A DNA stretch of 64,000 nt from Dethiobacter sp. (GTDB lineage Bacteria; Bacillota; Dethiobacteria; Dethiobacterales; Dethiobacteraceae), in NCBI GenBank assembly GCA_018335875.1, contig JAGXRN010000018.1, positions 1-64,000 on the forward strand, written 5' to 3'. Numbering within the stretch: position 1 is the first letter of the stretch; the number at the start of each line of letters is the position of its first letter. This document shows positions 24,596-32,091 of this stretch, one piece after another. The notes beneath the pieces are model-generated. The model made no database searches and was not told where the DNA came from. It saw only the letters and a list, made by a program, of their open reading frames with translations. Both the position numbers and the translations under genes were made by a program.

Positions 24596-24810
24596 CCTGG
24601 GGTCAGGTCCAAACATTTAAACATTCAGGCAATTCCTGGGGTCAGGTCCAAACATTGATATTTACGTGTTCTTCATCTGACGATCAACCATTTAAAAAGA
24701 TAAATACTTAGAACTTTAGAAATTACCAGTGTTATAGTGCACTGGAATTTTATTTTTCTAAACTAACAAATATCAAATGTTTAAATGTTTAGCTCCTGAC
24801 CCCGGGCAGG
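24596..24810. repeat. Non-coding MITE/REP-like element with inverted ends
   Basis: CCTGGGGTCAGGTCCAAACATT occurs twice in tandem (24596-24617, 24635-24656). The right end carries the inverse, AATGTTTAAATGTTT followed by AGCTCCTGACCCC, which pairs with GGGGTCAGG..AAACATTTAAACATT of the first copy. The AT-rich interior has no frame. This fills most of the 380-base gap between the LysM gene and pheB; the rest holds the pheB promoter. Confidence 0.6.
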
Positions 24811-24888
24811 AATGACCATTAATTTGTCGAATTATTTGTGATATTTTTTAATTTTAGAAGTGAGATGTACGTGGCAGTGTATTTTATC

Positions 24889-24917
24889 TTGCCGTGATTT
24901 GTGTGCGGTGCTATAAT
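24889..24917 (+). promoter_or_regulatory. Sigma-A promoter of the pheB-hom-lysC operon
   Basis: TTGCCG (24889-24894), 17 bases, TATAAT (24912-24917), ending 48 bases before the pheB ATG. Confidence 0.7.
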
Positions 24918-24965
24918 GTGTACTATATGTGGATATATGTCTATCGGATGTGGACGGAGGCGGCT

Positions 24966-25412
24966 ATGAAAGAACGTCAGGATAAACGTTATTTGGTTAT
25001 GGAGAGTGTTTTGCCCCAGGTGCTGCAAAAAACGGCACGGGCCAAAGAAATGCTGAAAAAAGGTGAGGCTGCCACTGTCAATGAGGCGGTGCAGTCGGTG
25101 GGAATCAGCCGGGCAGCTTTTTATAAGTACCGTGATTTCATCTTTCCCTTCAGGGAAGCGAGCAGGGGCAAAATTATCACTGTCACTCTCATACTTGAGC
25201 ACACTTCCGGCGTCCTTTCGGAGGTACTTAAAACCATTGCTGCCGTCAGGGGCAATATACTGACCATTAACCAGGGGTTGCCGCTGCAGGGGGTGGCCAA
25301 CGCATCAATCTCTTTTGAAACGGAAGGCCTGCTGACCGATGTGGATGAACTGCTGGTGTTACTGGCTGAAGTACCTGGCGTACAAAAACTGGAATTGATA
25401 GGGCAGAACTAA
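24966..25412 (+). CDS. pheB: ACT-domain protein PheB (UPF0735)
   Basis: A 148-residue protein with an N-terminal helical part resembling an HTH (GEAATVNEAVQSVGISRAAFYKYRDFIFPF) and a C-terminal ACT domain (LEHTSGVLSEVLKTIAAVRGNILTINQGLP), the UPF0735/PheB layout. ACT domains bind amino acids. In clostridia pheB typically precedes hom, as here (17-base gap). It is likely a small amino-acid sensor for this operon. The ORF track start at 24894 is upstream of the promoter; GGAGG and the ATG at 24966 are correct. Confidence 0.88.
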   Translation: MKERQDKRYLVMESVLPQVLQKTARAKEMLKKGEAATVNEAVQSVGISRAAFYKYRDFIFPFREASRGKIITVTLILEHTSGVLSEVLKTIAAVRGNILTINQGLPLQGVANASISFETEGLLTDVDELLVLLAEVPGVQKLELIGQN

Positions 25413-25429
25413 GATAGGAGGCTATTGCA

Positions 25430-26722
25430 GTGGACAGAAAAGTTATTAGAGTCGGTATGCTGGGGCTTGGCACCGTAGGTTCAGGCGTGCTGCAGGTCCT
25501 GACACAAAACGGTGAGGAAATAACGGGTAAGCTTGGGTCGCGCCTGGAGGTTAAAAAGATAGTTGTACGCGATGTGTCCAAAAAAAGGGGCGTCGGGGTA
25601 GATCCGTCACTGCTCACCGACAAGCCTGAGGATGTGCTCGATGACCCTGAAATTGATATTGTGGTGGAAGTTATGGGTGGGGTGGAAGAAACGCGCCATT
25701 TAATCACCCGTGCCCTGGAGAATGGCAAATATGTGGTCACCGCCAATAAAGACCTGTTGGCACAGTATGGAGCCGACTTACTGCAGGTAGCAGGCGCTCA
25801 TGGGAAAAACATTTACTACGAGGCCAGCGTGGGCGGCGGCATTCCGTTGATCAGGCCGCTTAAGCGCTGCCTGGCAGCAAACCGGATCCTAAGCTTGCGT
25901 GGTATTATTAATGGTACGACCAACTATATTCTGACCCAGATGTCCCGGGAGGGAAAAGAGTTTGAGGAGGCACTCAGTGAAGCCCAGGCCAAGGGGTTTG
26001 CCGAGGCTGACCCATCCTCCGACCTGGAGGGAAGGGATGCTTCATATAAACTGGCAATTTTGGCATCGCTTGCTTTCTCCAGCAGGATAAACCTGGCCGA
26101 CATTTATGTGGAAGGTATCTCTGAGGTTAAGCTGCGCGATATCCGCTACGCGGCAGAACTTGGCTACGCAGTAAAGCTGCTGGCCATGGCTGAGGAAAAC
26201 GATCACGGCCTTAAGCTTCGCGTCCACCCGGTACTGATTCCGCTAACACACCCCCTGGCTGCTGTTTCCAATGAGTTTAACGCCATCTTTCTTAACGGGG
26301 ACGCTGTGGGTGAAGTAATGTTTTACGGGCGCGGCGCGGGATCGCTCCCCACCGCCAGTGCTGTCTGTGCCGATATCATTGATGCGGCGCGCAATATAAA
26401 GCACCAGGTGGAAAACGGTATTGTGGAGGCTACTTTTGGTGAAAAGCCCGTCATTCCCATTGCTGAGCAGGTTTCATGTTTTTACCTGCGCCTGAAGGCT
26501 AAAGACCAGCCCGGTGTCTTTGCCTCGCTAGCCACTGCTTTTGGCGACGCCAGGGTGAGCCTCGATATGATTATTCAGAAGCGCAGTGACGCTGAAACTG
26601 CGGAAATAGTATTGGTAACACATGGTGTGAGCGAAGGAAGCTTTGGGCAGGCAATAGCAGAAATTAAGGCCATGCCGGCTATTAAGTCCATCAACAGCAT
26701 CCTGCGCGTAATGGAAAGATAG
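25430..26722 (+). CDS. hom: Homoserine dehydrogenase
   Basis: A 430-residue enzyme that reduces aspartate semialdehyde to homoserine, the entry to threonine and methionine. It has the Rossmann motif GLGTVGSGV near residue 10, the signature GTTNYIL with the adjacent SREGKEFEEALSEAQAKGFAEADPSSDLEG, and a C-terminal ACT domain (KDQPGVFASLATAFGDARVSLDMIIQ) for feedback control. Full length for the family. A GTG start follows ATAGGAGG. It is co-transcribed with pheB upstream and lysC downstream. Confidence 0.96.
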   Translation: MDRKVIRVGMLGLGTVGSGVLQVLTQNGEEITGKLGSRLEVKKIVVRDVSKKRGVGVDPSLLTDKPEDVLDDPEIDIVVEVMGGVEETRHLITRALENGKYVVTANKDLLAQYGADLLQVAGAHGKNIYYEASVGGGIPLIRPLKRCLAANRILSLRGIINGTTNYILTQMSREGKEFEEALSEAQAKGFAEADPSSDLEGRDASYKLAILASLAFSSRINLADIYVEGISEVKLRDIRYAAELGYAVKLLAMAEENDHGLKLRVHPVLIPLTHPLAAVSNEFNAIFLNGDAVGEVMFYGRGAGSLPTASAVCADIIDAARNIKHQVENGIVEATFGEKPVIPIAEQVSCFYLRLKAKDQPGVFASLATAFGDARVSLDMIIQKRSDAETAEIVLVTHGVSEGSFGQAIAEIKAMPAIKSINSILRVMER

Positions 26723-26740
26723 CCGGAGGAGGAAGAGAAT

Positions 26741-27991
26741 ATGGCTTTGATTGTACAGAAATACGGCGGCACTTCAGTTGGCAGTGTGGAAAGAATTTAT
26801 AATGTGGCCAGGCGGGTGGCGGCTACAGTGAAAGAAGGGCATAGGGTTGCTGTTGTTGTCTCTGCAATGGGGCATACTACAGACGAGTTGGAGGCGCTGG
26901 CCCACTCAGTTTCCGCCCGCCCGCCGGAGCGGGAAATGGCAATGCTGTTGACTACCGGCGAGCAGGTGTCTGTGTCGCTTTTGGCCATGGCCCTTGATAA
27001 CCTGGGCTGCCCGGCCTGCTCTTTTACCGGGCCCCAGGCAGGTGTGCTCACTGACGGCTCCCCGCTTAGTGCTCATATTATAGATTTTAATGCTGTGCGT
27101 ATCAAAGAGGCGGTTGATGGTGGTAAAGTGGCTGTCGTTGCAGGTTTCCAGGGCGCAGACAGCAGGGGCGAGCTTAATACGCTTGGCCGGGGGGGCTCCG
27201 ATACCACTGCCGTGGCACTGGCAGCGGCCCTCAATGCAGATTCCTGCGAAATTTATACTGATGTGGACGGTGTCTATACAGTTGACCCCCGCCTGGTGGC
27301 TGAGGCGAGAAAGCTGGATGAGATATGTTATGACGAAATGCTTGAGTTGGCCAACCTGGGAGCCAAAGTGCTCCACCCACGCGCCGTGGAGTGCGGCAAG
27401 GAGCATGGTGTGGTGATCCACGTCCGTTCAAGTTTTAATAATGAGCCGGGTACGCTGGTAAAGGAGGAAACAAAAATGGAGACGGGGATTGCGGTACGGG
27501 GGATAGCATGTGATACTAACCAGGTGAAGATTGCAGTAATTGGTGTGCCTGATAAGCCCGGTGTTGCCGCGAGGATTTTTACGGCACTTGGCCAAGCGGG
27601 CATAAATGTGGATCTTATTGTCCAGAGTGTACGCCGCAACGGTGAAAATGATATCCTGTTCACAGTGCAGGAGGATGACCTCCCTAAAACACTGGCTGCG
27701 CTTGAGCCTACAGTGGCAGCGGTGGGCGCCAGGCATATTTTTCACCAGTGTGATGTGGCTAAAATTTCCGTGGTTGGTGTGGGCATGACTCACCGCTGTG
27801 GGGTTGCCGCGGCCATGTTTGAGGCGCTGGCGGGAGAGGGAATTAACATTGAAATTATTTCCACCTCCGAAATCAGAATCTCCTGCCTGATTGCCCAGAA
27901 CCGTGTGAAGGATGCAGCTCTTGCCATCCATAAGAAGTTTAATCTGGCGGAGGCTGAGTTGAATATCCAGAAAAAAGCAGCAAAGAGCTGA
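26741..27991 (+). CDS. lysC: Aspartokinase, class II, alpha subunit
   Basis: A 416-residue aspartate kinase, first step of the aspartate pathway. The kinase domain opens with VQKYGGTSVGSVERI and has the TTGEQVS and GRGGSDTTAVALA segments. Residues 260-410 carry two ACT domains (GVPDKPGVAARIFTALGQAGINVDLI; MTHRCGVAAAMFEALAGEGINIEII) that bind lysine or threonine. GGAGGAGG precedes the ATG. A second, internal ribosome site points to separate synthesis of the regulatory beta subunit, as in Bacillus LysC. Confidence 0.96.
   Translation: MALIVQKYGGTSVGSVERIYNVARRVAATVKEGHRVAVVVSAMGHTTDELEALAHSVSARPPEREMAMLLTTGEQVSVSLLAMALDNLGCPACSFTGPQAGVLTDGSPLSAHIIDFNAVRIKEAVDGGKVAVVAGFQGADSRGELNTLGRGGSDTTAVALAAALNADSCEIYTDVDGVYTVDPRLVAEARKLDEICYDEMLELANLGAKVLHPRAVECGKEHGVVIHVRSSFNNEPGTLVKEETKMETGIAVRGIACDTNQVKIAVIGVPDKPGVAARIFTALGQAGINVDLIVQSVRRNGENDILFTVQEDDLPKTLAALEPTVAAVGARHIFHQCDVAKISVVGVGMTHRCGVAAAMFEALAGEGINIEIISTSEIRISCLIAQNRVKDAALAIHKKFNLAEAELNIQKKAAKS
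27476..27991 (+). CDS. lysC: Internal translation start: aspartokinase beta subunit
   Basis: Inside lysC, AAAGGAGG (27460-27467) lies 8 bases before an in-frame ATG at 27476, codon 246. The product would be 171 residues comprising just the two ACT domains. Bacillus aspartokinase II makes its beta subunit from an in-frame start at the same codon number, so an alpha2-beta2 enzyme is expected here. Translation from the internal site is inferred from sequence only. Confidence 0.8.
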   Translation: METGIAVRGIACDTNQVKIAVIGVPDKPGVAARIFTALGQAGINVDLIVQSVRRNGENDILFTVQEDDLPKTLAALEPTVAAVGARHIFHQCDVAKISVVGVGMTHRCGVAAAMFEALAGEGINIEIISTSEIRISCLIAQNRVKDAALAIHKKFNLAEAELNIQKKAAKS

Positions 27992-28061
27992 GTATTGATG
28001 GCAGGAATAATCAGCAATACCGTGGAATACAATAGGTACTGTAAAGAAGGTGGTGCAGAAT

Positions 28062-29216
28062 TTGAGCGGGTATCCGTTACGACCGACGTGGGCTGAAGTC
28101 GATCTTACGGCCATCGCCCACAACGTCCGGGAGTTCAGACGGATTATCCCTGACGGCACCAGTATAATGGCGGTTGTCAAGGCCGACGGATACGGCCACG
28201 GGGCTGTGCAAGTGGCCCGTCAGGCTGTTGCCGCCGGCGCTTCATTTCTGGGTGTGGCCCTGGCGGAAGAAGGCCTTGAACTCCGTAAAGCCGGTATCAC
28301 TGCTCCCATCCTTGTTTTAGGGTTTACACCGCGCGCCTCCGCCCCGCTCCTTTGCACTCACGACCTGATACCAACCGTATTTACACTACCCGAGGCCGAG
28401 GCATTTTCTGCCGCAGCGCAGCAGTGCGGGAAGAAACTTCCTGTCCATGTCAAAGTGGATACCGGTATGAGCAGAATAGGCTATTTTCCAAGCGAAGAGG
28501 CAGACGATTTTATCCTCAGGGTGGCGTCGTATCCCGGGCTTGAGTTGGCCGGCCTTTATACTCATTTTGCCGCTGCGGACAGAGATGACCTGACTCATAC
28601 ACGCTGGCAGCTTGGACGCTTTTTAGAACTTGACAGCCGCCTGGCCGGCCGCGGACTGGTAATTCCGGTTAAACATGCAGCCAACAGTGCCGCTGCCATG
28701 TATTTGCCCGCAGCTCATCTTGATATGGTAAGAATCGGCATCAGCCTTTATGGTCTTCATCCTGCGCCGGGTCGTGCGTCCACAGTTGATTTGCGCCCCG
28801 CTATGATTTTTAAGTCACGGATTATTTACCTTAAACGTGTTCCGGCCGGCACCAGTGTGTCTTACGGCTGCACTTTTACCACCGCCCGCGACAGCCTGTT
28901 GGCATCACTGCCCGTGGGCTATGCCGACGGATACCCCAGACGCCTTTCCAACTGCGGCCAGGTGCTTGTCCGTGGGTGTTTAGCACCGGTGGCCGGCAGG
29001 GTATGTATGGATCAGACTGTAATTGATGTCTCCGATGTGCCCGGTGTCTGCCTGGGAGATGTTGTGGTGCTCTTTGGCCGGCAGGGCGACAGTGTGTTAG
29101 CTGTGGATGAAGTGGCAGAATGGCTGGATACAATAAACTACGAAGTTGTAACATCAGTGAGCTACCGTGTACCCAGGCTTTATGTGCCCGCTGGCCGCAT
29201 AAGCAGCCAGGCTTAA
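28062..29216 (+). CDS. alr: Alanine racemase
   Basis: A 384-residue PLP enzyme that makes D-alanine for peptidoglycan. The PLP lysine is in MAVVKADGYGHGA and the second catalytic tyrosine in VSYGCTFTTA. The C-terminal MDQTVIDVSD and NYEVVTSVSYRVPR are typical. The ORF track starts at a GTG (28050) that overlaps the AGAAGGTGG ribosome site; the TTG at 28062, 8 bases later, is the better start. MazEF follow directly, the usual Firmicutes order. Confidence 0.94.
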   Translation: MSGYPLRPTWAEVDLTAIAHNVREFRRIIPDGTSIMAVVKADGYGHGAVQVARQAVAAGASFLGVALAEEGLELRKAGITAPILVLGFTPRASAPLLCTHDLIPTVFTLPEAEAFSAAAQQCGKKLPVHVKVDTGMSRIGYFPSEEADDFILRVASYPGLELAGLYTHFAAADRDDLTHTRWQLGRFLELDSRLAGRGLVIPVKHAANSAAAMYLPAAHLDMVRIGISLYGLHPAPGRASTVDLRPAMIFKSRIIYLKRVPAGTSVSYGCTFTTARDSLLASLPVGYADGYPRRLSNCGQVLVRGCLAPVAGRVCMDQTVIDVSDVPGVCLGDVVVLFGRQGDSVLAVDEVAEWLDTINYEVVTSVSYRVPRLYVPAGRISSQA

Positions 29217-29260
29217 TGGGCTGGTATCAGAAAAGTTTTAATTTTAGGGGGTGCCCCACT

Positions 29261-29533
29261 TTGACGGAGACAAAAAGAATTATGATTAGCCTGCCAAATC
29301 ACTTGCTGCAGGAAGTAGATGGAATTGTAGCCTCTGAAAACAGGACTCGTTCTGATTTTATTCGTGAAGCTATGCGTCTTTATCTCCAGGAAAGGGAGAA
29401 AAGGCAGATCAGGGAAAACATGCAAAGAGGGTATATGGAAATGGCCAGGCTGAACCTGCGACTGGCTAATGAAGCCCTTGATGCGGAAAACGAGGCTAAC
29501 ATTATTTCAGAACTGTTGGTGGGTAAGAAGTGA
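29261..29533 (+). CDS. ndoAI: Antitoxin, ribbon-helix-helix (EndoAI/MazE type)
   Basis: A 90-residue RHH protein: [20 protein letters not shown] then [16 protein letters not shown], followed by a helical, charged tail that binds the toxin. It starts at a TTG after TTAGGGGGTG. The first RHH strand fits that start and not the upstream region in the ORF track. It overlaps the toxin by 4 bases (GTGA), giving coupled translation and tight stoichiometry. Confidence 0.9.
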   Translation: MTETKRIMISLPNHLLQEVDGIVASENRTRSDFIREAMRLYLQEREKRQIRENMQRGYMEMARLNLRLANEALDAENEANIISELLVGKK

Positions 29534-29889
29534 GCAGCACTGAAGTAAAACGCGGCTACATTTTTTTTGCCGACCTGAGCCCGGTGGTAGGTTCCGAGCA
29601 GGGCGGCATACGGCCGGTTCTCATCATACAAAACGATGTGGGCAACAAATACAGCCCCACTGTAATTGTGGCCGCCATTACGTCCCATATCGAAAAAGCT
29701 AAGCTGCCGACTCACGTTGAAGTGGAAGCAAAAGAGTATGGTTTGGAGAAGGATTCAGTCATCCTGCTTGAGCAAATTCGCACCATTGACAAACAGCGTT
29801 TGCTCGATAAAGTCACCGAGCTAGATGAAAAAGTTATGCAGAAAGTAAATCAAGCGGCGAAAATCTCACTGGGTCTGATTGAATTTTGA
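29530..29889 (+). CDS. ndoA: mRNA interferase EndoA (MazF family toxin)
   Basis: A 119-residue MazF-fold endoribonuclease, expected to cut mRNA at short motifs. The family opens with [30 protein letters not shown], and TVIVAAITS with an acidic loop follows. Gene order alr-ndoAI-ndoA is that of Bacillus, where the target is U^ACAU; the site here is unknown. A hairpin terminator lies 31 bases after the stop. Confidence 0.95.
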   Translation: MSSTEVKRGYIFFADLSPVVGSEQGGIRPVLIIQNDVGNKYSPTVIVAAITSHIEKAKLPTHVEVEAKEYGLEKDSVILLEQIRTIDKQRLLDKVTELDEKVMQKVNQAAKISLGLIEF

Positions 29890-29920
29890 TTTTAGGTGTC
29901 TAAGTTAAATGTCCAAATCA

Positions 29921-29951
29921 ACGTAACTTAAAATGTTACGTTTTATTTTTT
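29921..29951 (+). terminator. Terminator after mazF
   Basis: ACGTAAC and GTTACGT form a 7-bp stem with a 7-base loop, then TTTATTTTTTT. Confidence 0.85.
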
Positions 29952-29969
29952 TCAGGGGAGGTTGTCCTT

Positions 29970-30662
29970 TTGCCGGTACGTATAGGCATCACCTGCAACC
30001 TGTCTGGTTTTGAAAACAGGCTGTCTGCGGCCTATGTGCGCGCTGTTGCCAAAGCCGGCGCTGTGCCTCTTTTACTGCCGGTGACAGTGCCTGCGCGCTG
30101 CTGGGAGCAGATGCTGCAGTGTATTGACGGCCTGCTGCTAAGCGGCGGCGGAGATCCGGATGCTCGCCATTTCGGTGCTGAAGCTTCACCGTCCCAGGGC
30201 AGCGTCCAGCCCTGGCGAGACAGCATGGAACTGTACATGGCCCGTCAGGCGCTTAAAAGCGGTCTGCCGCTTTTGGGTATCTGCCGCGGTGCACAGGTGC
30301 TTAATATTGCAGCCGGCGGTACACTGCACCAGGATCTTGCCGGTATAGCCCTTGTCCAGCATGACCAGAAAGCGCCGCGCAATTATCCCATCCACCAGGT
30401 CAGGATCATGCGCTCTTCTCTGCTTTACGGCCTTATCCGCCGCGAGACTGTCCTTGTAAACAGTTTTCATCACCAGGCGGTGAAAATGCCTGGTAAAGGA
30501 GTACATGTCAGCGCATACGCCAAAGACAGCGTAATTGAAGCCATTGAACTGCCGGGCCATCCTTTTGCCCTTGGTGTGCAGTGGCACCCGGAATGGCTTG
30601 CCGGCCAACACGGGCATGCGCGGGTACTCTTTACCGCTCTGGCTTGTGCAGCAAAAAGATAG
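29970..30662 (+). CDS. Gamma-glutamyl-gamma-aminobutyrate hydrolase-like class I amidotransferase (peptidase C26)
   Basis: A 230-residue class I glutamine-amidotransferase-fold hydrolase (PuuD-like). The nucleophile elbow is LGICRGAQVLN (Cys near 98) and the His/Glu pair is in GVQWHPEW. The upstream SGGGDPDARHFG matches the C26 family. It should release glutamate from a gamma-glutamyl amide. The TTG start follows GGGGAGG. Other polyamine or GABA genes are absent, so the substrate is not certain. A strong terminator follows. Confidence 0.85.
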   Translation: MPVRIGITCNLSGFENRLSAAYVRAVAKAGAVPLLLPVTVPARCWEQMLQCIDGLLLSGGGDPDARHFGAEASPSQGSVQPWRDSMELYMARQALKSGLPLLGICRGAQVLNIAAGGTLHQDLAGIALVQHDQKAPRNYPIHQVRIMRSSLLYGLIRRETVLVNSFHHQAVKMPGKGVHVSAYAKDSVIEAIELPGHPFALGVQWHPEWLAGQHGHARVLFTALACAAKR

Positions 30663-30690
30663 TAGAATAATACGATAAATACTGTGTATA

Positions 30691-30734
30691 AATACTGAAG
30701 CACTGGTACTCTTAATAACCAGTGCTTCAGTATT
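30691..30734 (+). terminator. Long hairpin terminator
   Basis: AATACTGAAGCACTGGT and its exact complement ACCAGTGCTTCAGTATT, a 17-bp stem with a 10-base loop, followed by ATTCATTT. After it the base composition turns AT-rich. Confidence 0.8.
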
Positions 30735-30819
30735 ATTCATTTATCTCCGATTTTAAGATTTTACGCTGGAGAGAAATGCATTTATCGTACCATAACAAAA
30801 CCATGTCTAGAGAGCGCCT

Positions 30820-31610
30820 TTATATCACTTGCAAATGTTTGAGAGAATGAGATATATCGTCTAGTAATATTCCGGCTTTTTCAACGGCAACTTTAACAAG
30901 TTCATCCATTTCTATTCCGTAAAACATCCCGTATCCAGGAATTAAGACAAATTGTCGTACACTTTAAACGGTTTTTGTGCTGGATGTCCAGTTTGTTCTT
31001 TTCGGCCAACAAAACCAACTAGTAGTGGACACTCAATGACATTTTCCGGCCAACCTTCTACCATATCCTCCGGAAAACTTTCGAGAACACTAGTTGGACC
31101 CGGCATATAACGTAATTTTCCTTTTCTGAGGAGTTCAAGTTGTTTTTCATTCAGGAAACGTTCAGGATAAAGTTTTGCATTTTTTTGGGATAGGTGTAGG
31201 CAAGCGTTTTGACTAGACCTCCATCCTCTGATTACTGACGGGTTATTTTTATAGTACCACGTCAACCAACAAGTTAAGCTAAGAGGCATTGGAATACGTT
31301 CAATGAACAGAGCAACTATCTCAGGAAATCCCCAAAAATATACATGTTGCGAAATTTCCCCAGATTCTTTAATCACATCTAAAAAAAAGTACAGATAGTT
31401 ATCTTGAATACCACCAAAGCCCTTATTATACCAGGGGTCAAGCATTGTCACATCAAATTGAAATTTAAGAAGTTGCATCAAAAAGAGTGTTTTGGTAACA
31501 TCTTGGGGAGGTAAAATGGCTACACCAAAGTTAGTAAGTTTCTCATCTATAGCACCCTTTATTTCAGCTAACAAGTCGGTGGTATGTTGGGGGTAATTAA
31601 GTATGCTCAT
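30820..31610 (-). pseudogene. Broken beta-class DNA methyltransferase
   Basis: From the ATG at 31610 (AAGGAG upstream) a 222-residue frame shows a permuted N6A/N4C methyltransferase: the catalytic tetrad DPWY at 58-61 and, near the end, GHPAQKPFKVYDNLS. Intact enzymes continue directly into the SAM-binding FxGxG region, but here a stop follows. In another frame down to 30820 the sequence resumes with MFYGIEMDELVKVAVEKAG, resembling the YGIEIDPxYVDVAVKRW stretch that normally comes after FxGxG. So a deletion has removed motif I and shifted the frame. No restriction enzyme is adjacent. AT-rich codon use differs from its neighbours, suggesting transfer. The ORF track start at 31793 has no support. 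Confidence 0.7.
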
Positions 31611-32091
31611 TTTTTTCTCCTTTTCACAGTACTTATTCATTTGAAATGTTTGTCTATCTAAGAGTTTATTACCTTGTCTAGTTAATTCGTTTAAAATACA
31701 AAATTTCCTGGCAGAATTGATAATTATATTTAACTTTTCCGAGTAGCATATCGTTTTTAAAATTATAGCAAACAATTGTTCGTTGCGCAACAATAATTAG
31801 AATTAAAGCCCAGAAAATGGACTAAAAATTGTTTACAATTAAAAAATGATATGAACATTACAGGGTACAATTCGTGAAATTAAATAGTTTAAAGAATTTA
31901 TATAGAATTGTGTATAGAATTTATATAAATACGGTGCAAGACATAATACTTGCACAGTGGCAGGCCCTATGGTATCATTAAGACGTCCCTGCGGTCCGAT
32001 CCAAAGCGGCGGGGGCGTTTTTGTATTCATGATTTTTATGGGAATTTATGTTAAGATAAAGAATTTATGTGTATAACCGAGGAGGATGTCA
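31611..32091 (+). promoter_or_regulatory. AT-rich gap with a serA leader: inverted repeat and terminator-like hairpin
   Basis: No gene is seen in these 480 bases. GTGCAAG-ACATAATA-CTTGCAC (31934-31955) is a perfect inverted repeat. ACGTCCCTGC (31983-31992) pairs with GCGGGGGCGT (32009-32018, including GU pairs), then TTTTTG. This is arranged like a leader with a terminator 70 bases before serA. The T-box signature AGGGTGGNACCGCG is absent. AGAATTTATATA occurs twice upstream. Confidence 0.4.

Noticed and set aside
31934-32023. T-box riboswitch before serA
   Set aside because: The conserved AGGGTGGNACCGCG sequence is missing.
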